Counted from the first letter of the stretch, positions 24,405 through 35,969 are shown. The stretch is 64,000 nucleotides of DNA from Saturnia japonica (GCA_033032175.1 CM065324.1:2170001-2234000); one strand, 5' to 3'. Made by a program: numbers and translations. Notes: generated by a model not told the origin, from the sequence alone.

Positions 24405-25085
24405 CGAAATTCGAACTTGTTTGGAATCGGATAAGTTGGCGTAAACTCGTGGTATTTATAGCTATATAATATATACTTACTAACATATATTTATATTTAT
24501 CGTTGTACATATAACGGTTCGAGACAATTACGCGAGGCGAAACAGGTTTTTAATTTTGGATTTTGCATTTAATTGGATATCATGGTAAAAGGAAAACTTA
24601 GGTACGATATTAATGCAATAATATAATAACAGGCTTATAGCAGTATAATTACTACAAGAATTTAATACTGGCTGTGATATAATGGTTTGTAAGGTTTGGC
24701 AAAGGTCGTCGTTTATTTTAGAGTGATACTCACAATATTAGATAGATAAGTTTGTTCCTTTTTCTGTATCTAAATACAAAAAAAGCAACAAAAAATATAG
24801 GTATGTGGGTTACATTTCATCTTTAACAGGGCTTCCATCGTATTTTTTTTAGATACATATAGAAAGAAAGGACAATACTTCAGAAAAATTACGAAGATAA
24901 TTTACCTCTATAGGGTATCCCACATAGAGTACCTACCTACGCTCTTTATCGTTGGGTCGGATTACCGTGATCAAGATGGAGGAAGTGTATAAAATAGGAA
25001 CTCGTATTTCCTATCCAAAACGTTCGGTTTTAAGTTTAAAAATATACCTACAATTCTCTTTTTGTCGTTATAGGTTTAGCGTTAT
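24405..25085. other. AT-rich spacer
   Basis: Nothing recognised. Confidence 0.4.
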
Positions 25086-25089
25086 GACC

Positions 25090-25345
25090 ACACCCGCACC
25101 TGATTTTAAGTGACGATGGCACTCAGGCACAACTGCCGAAACACACCTATTGGTGTTTTAGCGATAGATTTTCAATTGAGAGTGGTAGCTAGCCGGGCGG
25201 TCATTAAAAAATACCGTACCACCAAGCTATGGTTTCAGAATCACGACGTTTTCTTCACCGAAAGCTCAGGCTCATTGCAGGGATTCGAAATCACGTCGAT
25301 TGACGCGATGTCCGTGCACGCTTACACTAAACCATTATTGCTTCA
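25090..25345 (-). repeat. tRNA-derived SINE, family 2 (minus copy)
   Basis: Read on the minus strand, the head ATGGTTTAGTGTAAGCGTG, the words CGATGTGATTTCGAATCCCTG-like B box and GAGCCTGAGCTTTC are followed by the tail CATCGTCACTTAAAATCAGG. The copy at 38065-38330 has the same head, GAGCCTGAGCTTT body and tail. Confidence 0.6.
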
Positions 25346-25371
25346 ACCGTAAAACATTTGCCAGGTTTACT

Positions 25372-25742
25372 AGTCGTGGTAGTCGAGTGGCTTAGATTAG
25401 CGGAATATCTATTCGATGTCCGCAGGTTCGAACCACGTAATGAGCCTACCAACGAATTTTTCGGAATTTACATTTTTTCTAAACATTTACTAATTCAAAT
25501 TGTTAACATTGACAGTGAAGGTAAACATCGTGATGAAACCCAAACGTCTGAGAAATGTTCTCGTAGTAGGTACCTACTTACCACTGAATATGGAAAAATA
25601 ATTTCTCGGTGTTTGAAATAGTCGATATGTCGCTCATGAGTTGGTTTGCTGATGATTAAGCTTCCACCTTCTCTTTCCTTTAGAAAAAGGCCTTTCTTCA
25701 GCAGTGGGTCCCTAACAGCCTGATATAATTATTTATATTATA
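25372..25742 (+). repeat. tRNA-derived SINE, family 1
   Basis: The A-box region GAGTGGCTTAGATTAGCGG and the B-box region GCAGGTTCGAACCACG are well preserved, but the flanks do not pair as a tRNA acceptor stem. The body CTAATTCAAATTGTTAAC and tail TTCAGCAGTGGGTCCCTAAC match the other family members. Its 3' part lies inside a perfect tandem duplication. Confidence 0.75.
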
Positions 25743-25972
25743 CCTAGGTACTACGTATAATGTCCTTAGTAAGTACTTACCACTGAATATGGAAAAATAA
25801 TTTCTCGGTGTTTGAAATAGTCGATATGTCGCTCATGAGTTGGTTTGCTGATGATTAAGCTTCCACCTTCTCTTTCCTTTAGAAAAAGGCCTTTCTTCAG
25901 CAGTGGGTCCCTAACAGCCTGATATAATTATTTATATTATACCTAGGTACTACGTATAATGTCCTTAGTAAG
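25575..25972. repeat. Perfect 199-bp tandem duplication
   Basis: Positions 25575-25773 and 25774-25972 are identical along all 199 bases by direct reading. The unit covers the SINE tail and the following TACCTAGGTACTACG segment, bounded by TACTTACC and CCTTAGTAAG. Complete identity points to a recent event. Confidence 0.95.
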
Positions 25973-26557
25973 TTTACTTAATATAAAGAATGCTAGCAGT
26001 AGGTACCACGTTAAAAATGTACCTATGTTATGAATAATAATAATTACAAAAATATAGTAAGTAGGTACTTATTTATTTCTACGACATACAATTATTTGTT
26101 CTTTGTTTCTATACATCATTGTTATATAGCAATGATATTTTATAAGGTCATTGTTCTATATTACTTATGAATCCTGTGCCTGAACTAGGCCGAGCCTGTG
26201 TCTGAAACGCTAGTCACTTCCCGTGATATACATATTACAATATGGTGATATAGTATTACGATTATTATATATTTATAGTATAATAATATATAGTATAATT
26301 TCATATGAAATGTCCATGGGGTAGGTATTTTTCTTTTTTATTCTACCGTACAGTCATATTAATAATGCAGCAATTTAGACTACAATATTTGATTATGTAT
26401 ATAGACGTTCACATAATCAAAGGGTTTATACATTTATTATATATGTATGATCTTTGATTATATTTATACGTCTATGGCCTTATGGTAATTAGTCATTTAA
26501 CTAACCATTGAGATAATATAACCACAGACCAATTATTATTCTTTTAATTTAAGGAAA
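25973..26557. other. AT-rich spacer
   Basis: Palindrome-like TATAGTATAATA words near 26270-26295 and GATTATGTATATAGACG / TATACGTCTATGG words near 26391-26475. No gene. Confidence 0.4.
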
Positions 26558-27049
26558 TGTATACAATTAATAAAATTGAATCGTCTATTTGTAATGTCAA
26601 AATAACAGTTTTTTACTAAATGCATATGAAAGTATATACGATACCTATAATTTTTTTTTTAATTTGTCTGTCTGTTTTTGTAATCTCCGAAAAGGTTGGA
26701 CCGATTTTGACGGGACTTCCACTTGTAGATAGCTGATATTATAGGGAGTAACTTAGGCAACTTTTATTTAAGAAAAAGAATTAGGGTTCCGCACTAATAA
26801 AAAAAAGCTGGTAATAGTGAATCAATTCGGGCCCTTAAATGGCTTACGCTGAGTAAACCATATTGGATATGTATAATTGTAATAATCGTAGACATTAAAT
26901 TGATCTAAAAAAAATCTGGGAGAGTATACATCTATCTTATAAGGAACACCCACAGTAAGCATTTTTGTTTTTAAAATAGTCGAGAGCGGGGAGTAAGATT
27001 CGCGCGGGCATTCTGTAGTCCACGTGAGCGAAGCCGCGGGCACAGCTAG
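26558..27049 (+). mobile_element. Helitron-like element, 492 bp (family B, plus)
   Basis: It starts TGTATACAATTAATAAAATT after an A (the usual TC is TG here) and ends GCGAAGCCGCGGGCACAGCTAG before a T in the sense that GCCGCGGGC precedes CAGCTAG. The order of internal words matches the minus copy at 22637-23133. The 73-codon minus frame inside is incidental. Confidence 0.55.
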
Positions 27050-27129
27050 TTATAACATATAGCTACTCTATATTGCACATTGCACGAACAAAGTTCAAAA
27101 CTTTGACGAACCTAGCTCAAGCATCGATC

Positions 27130-27262
27130 GAGCGACGATGTCGTTGTGTACGGTTCCCGGGCGCGTTGCCGCTCTGTACCTACGAGTATTATTATTGTTA
27201 GTGATGGTCTGATGGCGCGAGCGGCCGACTTTGCGCTCGCCTCGTGTCATCGCAATGCCCGA
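27130..27262. promoter_or_regulatory. CpG-rich island with GCGTTGCCGCTCT
   Basis: GCGTTGCCGCTCTGTACC at 27163-27180 parallels GACGTTGCCGCTCTATAC at 24340. GGCGCGAGCGGCCGAC follows near 27213. An isolated GC-rich block with no gene assigned. Confidence 0.35.
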
Positions 27263-27820
27263 TTCTATTCCGTGATAGAATAATGACGGTTGTTATAGTA
27301 AACACTATCTGAAGTAAGTAAGAATCAATTGATCGCTAGTTTTTACTGACATAAAATTCCAATTACATTAATATTCGTGAGTAATGAATGCAGTCTTTAC
27401 TTTACGAATATTAACTATTTTGTCTCCGGACATTTAAATAGGTCAGTGAGAGAAACTATGATGAAACTATAAGAAATAGAGAAATACATATATTCTAAAG
27501 AACCATGACATCGATTTGAAAAATAAGGCCTGCTATGGTAAAAGAATACAGATAGAATATGTGTAAGGTTACAAAATGTGTTCTAAGTATATAGAAGGAG
27601 ATTGAAAATCTAAAAACTGCTTGTCACCTCCGGTGATGTACTCCCGAAACGTAATTTGCCTTTCTCCAACCATTGTGTCCAGTTTCCCCTTTGCCGTACT
27701 CCATCCCAGATGAATCGTTTTGTAGTCAATCCTCGATATAAAACGTTAAAACTGGTTTCAGGAATTTTATAAAAATATTTCTGATCGAACGAGCTCACAT
27801 ATTAGCGGATCTGGATATAT
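27263..27820. other. AT-rich spacer
   Basis: A 62-codon minus frame at 27610-27798 crosses a slightly GC-richer patch (TCACCTCCGGTGATGTACTC). It may be a repeat tail, but I cannot place it. Confidence 0.3.
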
Positions 27821-27821
27821 A

Positions 27822-28567
27822 TACTAATAATATAATACAGCGCAAGAGTTTTTTTATTGTTTGTTTAAACACGCTAATCTTTGGAACTACCAGTCGAATT
27901 CGAAAAATTATTTTTATATATGATAGCCAGACTCTCGAGAATTAGTATAGGCTATTTAAGATTAGGCTATAACTCTCAAATAGCCTTTAAATATTGATTT
28001 TTGTTACGTAAGTCGGAAGTCGAGACCCTCCCAAACTGGTTTATCTCCGTGCGCTGGCGTAATCGTTAATGATACAGACATATAATGTTTTACAAAAATA
28101 TTGCTGGTTAGTATATTTTTTTTAAAGTCAGCGATAATATATGCCTATCTCTTATTCTTGCTTATGTAAAGTACATTAAGGTATTTTGTGACAAGGATTT
28201 GTTGAAAATTAAAAAGTGATTTATAAGCATTATTTTTAGACATGGCATATTACATACTATTATATACTATAATTACTACTATTATGTACTATACAATATA
28301 TTATATACTATATAGTATAAAGAGCAAAATTTAACTTCATAAAATTGTCTTTATGATGAAGCAACTTTTGTTCGTAAGGATCAATATGCCATCTCTAAAA
28401 ATAATGCTTATAAATCACTTTTGGACACATAGTTTAGGAGATAATAAAAAATTAAAATAATTTGCACATGCGGGAAGTACAACTATGATAGCCTACACGG
28501 GTGCGTTGGCGGCGCGGTGTTTGTCGGATAAAATTAACACGAGTGAAACCGTGGGGCACAGCTAGTA
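27822..28567 (+). mobile_element. Helitron-like repeat (family C) with an inserted hairpin
   Basis: It begins near TACTAATAATATAATACAG and ends GTGGGGCACAGCTAG before a T. Internal words CCGTGCGCTGGCGTAAT and TTTGGACACATAGTTTAGG are shared with 20640-20930. Compared with that copy, an extra 215-bp hairpin is present at 28211-28425. Confidence 0.45.
28211..28425. repeat. 40-bp inverted repeat with 135-bp AT-rich loop
   Basis: The left arm (28211-28249) contains AGTGATTTATAAGCATTATT followed by TTTAGACATGGCATATT. The right arm (28386-28425) is its reverse complement with about one or two mismatches. The related repeat at 20820-20840 lacks it, so it looks like a nested MITE or a local inverted duplication. 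Confidence 0.8.
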
Positions 28568-28929
28568 GATATGTATTTGTTTGGAAGAATATTATATCAC
28601 GTTACTAATTATTATTAATTTGTTACTCCAAACCCTAAAATTACTTCAAATGTTTCATTTTTAACTGACTCTAAAAAAGGAGCACTCAATTCGAATGTAT
28701 ATTTTCTATGGATGTTCAGCCATAACACACATAATCACTGCAGCTGATATCCTACTAAATCATTACTTAATGATATAAATGCGAAAGTAGCTCTATCAGT
28801 CTGTCTCTTAGTGACCTTTTCCCAACAAAATTACTGAACATAATCGCAATTAAATTTAGCATAAAGGTATTCTAGGATCTAGAGAAGGGCATAGTATGTG
28901 AAACACGCAGATGAAATAACAGTAAAAAG

Positions 28930-29127
28930 CTAATAATATTATAAATATGAAAATTCGGATGTTTGGATGTTTGTTTGTTATTCAAGCACGAAAAAACAGT
29001 TGAACGAGTTTGGATGAAATTTCGCACATAGATAGTTTATAACCTGAATTAACACAAGATACTTTTTATATCTCTAATGAGACTTAATGCTGAAGTTCAC
29101 GCGAACTAAGTTGCGGGCAGAAGCTAG
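28930..29127 (+). mobile_element. Short Helitron-like element, about 198 bp
   Basis: It runs from AATATTATAAATATGAAAAT through AACAGTTGAACGAGTTTGGA to GTTGCGGGCAGAAGCTAGT. It has the same plan as 20133-20315, in the opposite orientation. No coding content. Confidence 0.5.
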
Positions 29128-29648
29128 TATTACGATATATTTAGTAAAGTAGTTTTAATTAGTTATTACCTGCGGGTGGTTATGTACAATTTAAACTTAT
29201 ACCGATTAAAGAGTACTAACGAAGTATTGTTATCAAAGTCAAATAACGCCTACTCCATTGGAGTTCTGGCGTAACTATACGTATTTATATATTATATTAT
29301 TATACGTACACTCTGTTGAGAATATAGCTTCGTATTATCTACGTAGTTAGACCCAAACGTATTTATAACGACCGGCAATTTCCTCTGACAATCAACCGAG
29401 GTTTCTTTCTACATTAACATTATCTCTATATTATAAAGTATACTTTATTTCGTTCTTAAAGTTATCGTGTTCGTTGAATCACGTTCGTCATTTCATCATC
29501 ATTATAAGACACTTGTTAGACACAGATCTTTTGCATCCCATTACTTCACTACGTCATTTACAAGTCGTCGCCCCATAGAAGCTACAGGTTGTCGGTTGTC
29601 GGTTTCTTTGTTGCTCTCTGAGCTACGTCGGTGACATTGGTCCTATGA
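29128..29648. other. Spacer, nothing supported
   Basis: Mixed AT-rich sequence without a recognisable gene or repeat end. Confidence 0.4.
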
Positions 29649-29649
29649 A

Positions 29650-29894
29650 GTATTCACTTATTACGGATTTAATCCGTCGGAGAAACTCAGACATAGCTCT
29701 TACCAAGAAATTGTATTCACTTTTTACGGATTTTATCCCTCGGAGAAACTCAAACAGCTCTTACCAAGAAATTGTATTCACTTTTTACGGATTTTATCCC
29801 TCGGAGAAACTCAAACAGCTCTTACCAAGAAATTGTATTCACTTATTACGGATTTAATCCGTCGGAGAAACTCAAATAGCTCTTACCAAGAAAT
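29650..29894 (+). repeat. Minisatellite, four units of 61-63 bp
   Basis: Unit starts are at 29650, 29713, 29774 and 29835. Units 1 and 4 carry the palindrome ACGGATTTAATCCGT; units 2 and 3 read ACGGATTTTATCCCT at that place. All share TCGGAGAAACTCA and AGCTCTTACCAAGAAAT. The 70-codon frame across it shifts phase from unit to unit, which argues against a protein repeat. Confidence 0.95.
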
Positions 29895-30124
29895 CACAAA
29901 GAATTAAGATGTTATAAATATCGGTAATAAAAATTGATTGCAATTTTTTTTTGTCTTTTATCAGATAATACATATTTCGTTTTATATTATAACATGCTAC
30001 AATAAAATAAATAAAGTTTCGTGAACATTCAATATTCCAATGATGAGAAAATTATGGATTACGCTGACAAAATATATAAGGTCATACATTACATTTTTTT
30101 TACTACTATATTATAGGTACATCT

Positions 30125-30600
30125 TCTATACAATTAATACAATTGAAGTGTCTGTAATGTCAAAATAACTGCTTTTTACTAAATTTATAATTATGAAAGT
30201 ATATACAGCACCAACAGATTTAAGAAAAAGGAAAGTCGGTACAAATAACAAAAAAAAACAATGTTTAAAATTTTTGTCCGTCTGTTTGATCCGTGTAATC
30301 TCCAAAGCGGTTGGACAGAGTTTGACTGGACTTTCACATGCAAATAGGTGATGTTATAAGAATTATCTTAGGCTACTCTTATTTTAGACTAGCTGTGCCT
30401 GCGGCTTCGTTTTGGTGGACTACAGAATGTCATCGATCGAGCACACGCGCGAATCTTGCTCTCCCGCTCCCGGCTATTTTAAAGACAAAAATGATTATTG
30501 TGGGTGTTCCTTAGAAAAGAATTAGGGTTCCGCGCAAATAAAAATCAATTCGAAAAAACGATTTTGGAGTACTTAAATGGCTTACGCTGAGTAAATTATA
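30125..30600 (+). mobile_element. Helitron-like family B copy carrying an inverted piece of the same family
   Basis: The forward copy starts TCTATACAATTAATACAATT at 30125 and runs to ATTTTAGA at about 30389. It resumes with AAAGAATTAGGGTTCCGCG at about 30509. Between them, 30390-30508 is the 3' part of the family in reverse (CTAGCTGTGCCTGCGGCTTC, ACTACAGAATGTC, GCTCCCGGCTATTTTAAAG). The outer copy's own 3' end probably lies at 31360-31475. Confidence 0.6.
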
Positions 30601-30692
30601 AGAGATAAATCAAATTATAGTAGTAAATAATCGTATATCTAAAAAAGACCTACAAAAAAGTAAGCGAGAGCGTATTAATATTCTCAGGAGTA

Positions 30693-30705
30693 CCCCCCCC
30701 CCCCC
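30693..30705 (+). repeat. Poly-C run of 13
   Basis: An uninterrupted homopolymer within AT-rich sequence, length possibly affected by sequencing. Confidence 0.9.
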
Positions 30706-31104
30706 GCACTAGGCTACGCCTGTATCGCGAGGAACCAGTTGAAAGTTACATAGTAGAAATTACAAAGTTACGTAGGTACGTTACAATACAGAGAGTTAAG
30801 AGATACATAATAGAACAGAAAACAAAATAGCACAAAAGAAACTTATACAAAACCTTATTATACAAATGAAACTTAAAAACATAAGTTAGGTTACTTTAAC
30901 TAGGATATTCTCTGTCTCACCTTAGTTTAAAGATAGAAATAAAATAAATTAAAAAATAGTTTTTTGCTTCTTTTACAGTACAATTTTTAAGGTTACTGTG
31001 TTTCATAGTTTTCCGAATCGTTTACCGAAAGTGGAAAGTTTTGTTGGTACTGGTAAATTGAAAATGCGTTTATTACGTAAAGAGTTATTACATACATACA
31101 TGAA

Positions 31105-31330
31105 TCACGCCTATTTCCCAACGGCGTAGGCAGAGACCACGTCCTTCCACCTGCTACAATCCTGGCAAACCTCTTTCGCTTCTTCGACATTCATTAATCT
31201 TTTCATGCATGCTCGTCGGTTTAGAGTACTCTTGACCTTACCTTTCTTAGAGGTTATTTGCATGGAATTAAGTGATTTATGGGTTAAAAATAATTTTAAG
31301 AACAGATAAAACTTTCGCCTCGGCATACAG
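31105..31330 (-). pseudogene. LINE ORF2 C-terminal fragment (family 1, minus)
   Basis: The minus strand reads KGKVKSTLNRRACMKRLMNV, then EEAKEVCQDCSRWKDVVSAY, then a stop and the tail. It is the same protein end as at 9540-9985 and 53690-53780. The 71-codon frame is open, but the upstream part is not LINE-like, so the copy is truncated. Confidence 0.7.
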
Positions 31331-31359
31331 GGCTTACTATTGGAAATCGAAAGTATATA

Positions 31360-31475
31360 TAATATATGTCCATCTTTTAAGGATCACCCACAAGGAGCGA
31401 GCGTAGCATGACTCGCGTGTGTGCCCGATTGACGGTATTCTTTAATGCACGCGAGCGGAGCCGCGGCCACAGCTA
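31360..31475 (+). repeat. 3' end of a Helitron-like family B element
   Basis: It ends GAGCGGAGCCGCGGCCACAG then CTAG before a T. The GC-rich hairpin-like end and CTAG match the other family B copies, and it probably closes the element that opens at 30125. Confidence 0.5.
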
Positions 31476-31477
31476 GT

Positions 31478-33280
31478 TAGTAATATAATAAAGAGGGTAA
31501 AAATTAGAGTTACCGTCTATATTTTATTGTTATTAATTATTTATTTTATATTTTAAGTAACGCGAACGATGTCGCTAAAGGTTTTAATATAATGTAATGA
31601 TAATTAAAAATAATTTACTTTTTTTCATTCCTCTTTCCAAATTAGGTAGGCGTATATCGTAATAAATAAAAATCCGGTTGGCAACACTATAAAATTAAAT
31701 TACACTTTGGTTAGGCCATCAATCACCACTGATGATGGATGTCAGTCGGGAAGCGCGTGGGCCATTCTGTTCTGTTTCTCAACATAAATTAATGTTTTTC
31801 TGTTGATATAAAATAACAGAGTTTCAAAGTGATGTATGTACGTACTATTATTGTACCGAAGCCGCTGTGAACCGGAGGTTAATAAACATGATATTTTATT
31901 TTACGAAAGGAGTCTCACTATTGAAATTCAAAATTTACAAAAACCAGGAGATTCACATATTCAGCAGACACAATTTACGTAACATGTATTATCATCAATA
32001 CATTCAGACGTCATGTAGAAGACCAATAAAGTGTACATAATATATGTGTTGTTTTAAAGAAATAGTTCTTAAATATAAATGCGTAGCAATGGTAGATGTA
32101 AGTTGGCTTGTGGTTATCGACAGTGATGACATTTGCGATTTGGTACAATTTGTCATCTGCGAGTTTCTTTAAACTGCTTTTAAAAAAATAATAAAAGTTA
32201 AGACATGGATTTTAAAACCAATATCTGACTTGGTTGCACGGTTTTAGACACTTACTTTTACTTCTTTTTTTCACGAGGAAAAGGAAGAACTATATACCAA
32301 AAAAGGACAGTTTTATGAAAGGGGCAGCACCGTGTCGCATCCCTGACTGTTAGATATAATCATATTTTAGTGATTAAAGGTTATTACTATGTGGTGCACA
32401 GTGCGCAGTGGCAGTCATTATGCGGAACCAGTAGGTAAAAACAAAAAGTACATGCTACATAAAAATATCTATTCCTATCTCATTATCATATCATTAAACC
32501 GGTTTTGATATGACAAGAACCACGATGATTCACGTGAGGAAGTTAAAAATATTAACTTTAAAATCCAGTTACTTAAAACACAATAGACTACAGTTTTTCT
32601 TTATAAACAACTTAAAACATTTGCTCCTTATAGTGTACATAAAACGAGATTGGGTCAATACTGTTTCCACACAACCTTTACTAAATTCTTAAATGTGTAT
32701 CTATCTTTAACTACGCTACGAATTTTAATGCAGTTTTCACAACCATTTAGAAATTGTTTTACTGAAGGCTTATCTAAACAATACATTCCAATTAAGTGTT
32801 TGTATATTAGAGAAAATTCAATTATTTGTAATGAAGTCGTGAAAAAATGATTTTCGGGCGCTTACGTGGCTTACTCTGGCTAAACCCTATGATATTACAT
32901 CAAAATAATGTTCTAAAGAATTGTTGTTCTTCAAAAAGCCTAGAGGAGGGTCCGCGATGGATATGTTTATTTCCTAAGGTTGACTCACAGTAACCATTTC
33001 TATCTTTAACATAATAATTTATAATATTACTTGATTTGCGAAGCTATTTTCCCCAATTCAGTATTAATCTTTATCCAGATAAGTTTGTTAGTTAACTTGG
33101 GCATTTATTGTAGGTTAAGATTGACCTTTACAGTTTTCCATTTTAATGAATACCATAGAACATATCACGAATTCAAAATTATTCGCCACCAAAGTAACCC
33201 TACCTACCTAAAAAAACCTATGATAAATTACGCGATGCGAGCTAAGCGCACTATTCGTAGCTATGAAGTTACATAACATA
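31478..33280. other. AT-rich spacer
   Basis: Frames of 60-81 codons occur near 32510-33276, without recognisable domains. No gene supported. Confidence 0.4.
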
Positions 33281-33282
33281 TC

Positions 33283-33420
33283 ATCACGCCTGTATCCCCG
33301 AAGTGTTATGCAGAGACTTACACCCACAATTCGCCGGGTATGTTTTAGGTCCTATGTAATAGGGGGCGAGCCTGTTGCCTAGTGCAGTGCAATGGTGTCT
33401 GTGAGTAGCTAGAGATTGCT
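33283..33420 (+). repeat. Dispersed repeat tail
   Basis: ATCACGCCTGTATCCCCGAA followed by GTTATGCAGAGACT resembles the wording at 31105-31140 on the plus strand (ATCACGCCTATTTCCCAACG). It is probably the untranslated end of the same LINE family. Confidence 0.35.
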
Positions 33421-33428
33421 TTTTTTTT

Positions 33429-33665
33429 TAAGTGATAACTTCTTATGGGAGGATAAATCGCTTTGTAAATGTAACGCGTTACGGCGCCATTAATAGTCGC
33501 ATAGTTTCGGTTAATCCTAACAACATGTTCGTAGCCTAGCGGTCGTAAGCATGACTGCTATGGCCTAAGTCCTTGGTTCGGATCGTCGCCGGCTTTCCTT
33601 TCTCTATTTTGTTTTTTTCTTCTTTTTGATTAAAGTTATCACTTCTGTCGAGCGTCCTGAGACGT
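33429..33665 (+). repeat. Possible tRNA-related SINE bounded by AAGTGATAACTT words
   Basis: TAGCCTAGCGGTCGTAAGC and CCTTGGTTCGGATCGTCG (about 33530-33590) look like A and B boxes. The block is flanked by AAGTGATAACTT at 33430 and its reverse complement AAGTTATCACTT at 33632. The acceptor stem does not pair, so it is not a functional tRNA gene. Confidence 0.5.
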
Positions 33666-35180
33666 ACATTTTTTTAAAAATTATGACAGACCCGAGTCCG
33701 TCAACTTCTTTTACAAAAAAACAAATGACAATCACGCCAAATGGCGAAAAATGAATCTGATGATGTTTAAATTCCAATGATTTATTATTTTAGTATGATT
33801 TTTCTCTGTGAAATTATTGATAAAAAATGTCTGATAAATTATTATTAACTTGTTTTTTTTTTCATTACGGTAACCAAGATGTAAATGTTGAATTTAAAAT
33901 TATGTTGAAATGAGTCGACAGTAATAATTAATTAGGTCACAGCACTATCGAATTCCTTAGCTCTGCATTCAACTCGTGCGCTGTCTATACATACTATACA
34001 TTGTTGAAAATCATTACGATACAAATAACATACATGATATGGGCTTAACAGCTGACCGATGCCAGGGGCTCATGCAAAAAACAATAAAATAAATACATAC
34101 ACAATTACTTCAAGACGTGAGCTCCAGTTGATTACTTCGTATCACGCGAACTTCGTACCAACCCACATGAGTCATTCCGACTAGTTACAAACCCTTTTAC
34201 TACATACTTTTCTACTTTTTAACTAAGATTTAATTAATTTGTAAAGGCGTCTCAGCGCGTTTCTATTAAATACAGTTAATCACGCTTGTTATGTGTAGAT
34301 TCAACAAAAAATTTAGAATTATTTACGGGTTTCAGTGTTTGTAACCAAGAGAGTCTAATACTTTATATGTTATGACAATATAATTTAACAAATTTTTAAA
34401 ATAAACTCAGAATTATTATATTTTTCTATAACTATGTGTAAACGTGAAGAGATATTTATGCAAGCCGGCCACGGCATGACAGCGGCGCGGCGGACTCGAT
34501 GATCGCCGTTGTGTTTGGATTGTGCTGTGTTTTTACCATCAGGAGCAGTATCGTCAATATGCCGAAGCTTATCATTCAAAAGAAAATTATATAGATTTTA
34601 ACATGACGTATGTTTTCACACTTAAAATCAAACATATTTTTAAAGTAATTACATTTTACGTCCGGTAATTTCAATGCATTCGTCTCATAATATGTATTTA
34701 ATCGATTTTACGTGTCTAATATCAAAAGTAACGGTAACATTTATGAACTTTCATCCACTTTCTCACCGAATTATTTTCAAAATCCTTTGTAAATACGCCA
34801 ATGCTGTATGACATTTCATATCGATGTATTTACGATTCTGCATGGATCCCTCGTCAGTTACAACTTATTCTTTTAAATAGATATACTCCTAGAATATAAT
34901 TGATAATATTGAAATAAACTCGCATAATCTTTTTAGATTTTCCTGGCGCTTACGACTAGTGTTACCAGTTTTTATAAAAACGTGTATATTGATTGTTAAA
35001 GGTCGGATAAAAAAAGTACATTATACATATTTAAAAAATATGTAACTATGTCGTAAGATATCAGCGGACATACCACAGGAGGTTGGTTAAGTATGTAAGA
35101 CATGAAATGAAATTACGATTAAGTTTTTTAGTCTAAGGATTAAGGATTTTCACGTAGCTACTACTTACTTTTTATTGTTT
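33666..35180. other. AT-rich spacer with a CpG patch near 34440-34530
   Basis: CGGCCACGGCATGACAGCGG near 34466 shares the 12-base word GGCCACGGCATG with the island at 55345. Otherwise nothing is recognised. Confidence 0.35.
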
Positions 35181-35181
35181 T

Positions 35182-35559
35182 TTAGCTGTGCCCGCGGTTC
35201 CGCTCGCGTGGACTACAGAATGCCGTCTGTATTGTGGTGACGGTTATTTTGATAACTCTGCTCCCGAGGATGACATGCATATATGCAAATTTTACATGCA
35301 TTTTTGTGACGTAAGACAGCCAAGAGTAAAAGATAGTAAAGTAGCCTAGTGTTAGTAGTAGTAGTTACCTCCTTATAACATCAGCTATCTACCAATGAAA
35401 GTTTCGTCAAAATCGGCCCAACCATTTCGAAGACTACCCCAAACAAACAGCCTTTACAAAAATTAGTTATAATTACCGTATATACCTTCATATGCATTTA
35501 GTAAAAAGCTATTATTTTAACTTTACAGGCAGACATTTTAATTTTATACTATATAAAGA
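35182..35559 (-). mobile_element. Helitron-like family B copy, 378 bp (minus)
   Basis: On the minus strand it begins TCTTTATATAGTATAAAATT and ends GCGGGCACAGCTAA, a CTRR-type end. It is internally shorter than the 490-bp copies but keeps AAATGCATATGAAGGTATAT and the CAAAATCGGCCCAACCAT equivalent. Confidence 0.5.
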
Positions 35560-35667
35560 CGAATAGACTATAATTTCCCGAAATAAAGTACTTATATTCT
35601 ACCGGTAAAGATTTGATATAGGTACCTAGTGCCATATTAAGTGCAAATTAATACTATTGATCTATAC

Positions 35668-35969
35668 CAGGGCTTCTGAAACTTTTGTCTTTCATGACCC
35701 CATACAAATATAAAATAAAAATAAATTTATATTTTTTGATGATTTATTTGTAAGGTAACAATATACTTAAACATATGAAAATATATAGTTTTAAAATTCG
35801 TTTTGAAACATACAAAAATCTAAAATTAAAAATTCCTAAAAAAATTATAAAACTCTAGTGATGTTATAAAATGGTATATATAAATATTTGACATTAAAAT
35901 CTCCTCGACCGCAGAATTTTGCTACGCGACCCCCTTTTGGGGTCGCGACCCATAGTTTGAGAAGCCCTG
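35668..35969. mobile_element. hAT-type MITE, 302 bp, with 8-bp target duplication
   Basis: The ends read CAGGGCTTCTGAAACTTTTG and, reversed, CAGGGCTTCTCAAACTATGG, then a GGTCGCGACCCC stem. A perfect duplication, ATCTATAC, lies at 35660-35667 and 35970-35977. End wording and 8-bp duplication are diagnostic of hAT elements. There is no transposase inside. Confidence 0.92.

Noticed and set aside
25372..25450. Possible tRNA gene (A-box and B-box words), also at 43843, 33530 and 38075
   Set aside because: The acceptor stems do not pair, and the sequences continue into shared SINE bodies and tails.
29645..29857. 70-codon frame across the minisatellite
   Set aside because: Unit lengths of 61 and 63 bases shift the frame between units, so it is not a repeat protein.
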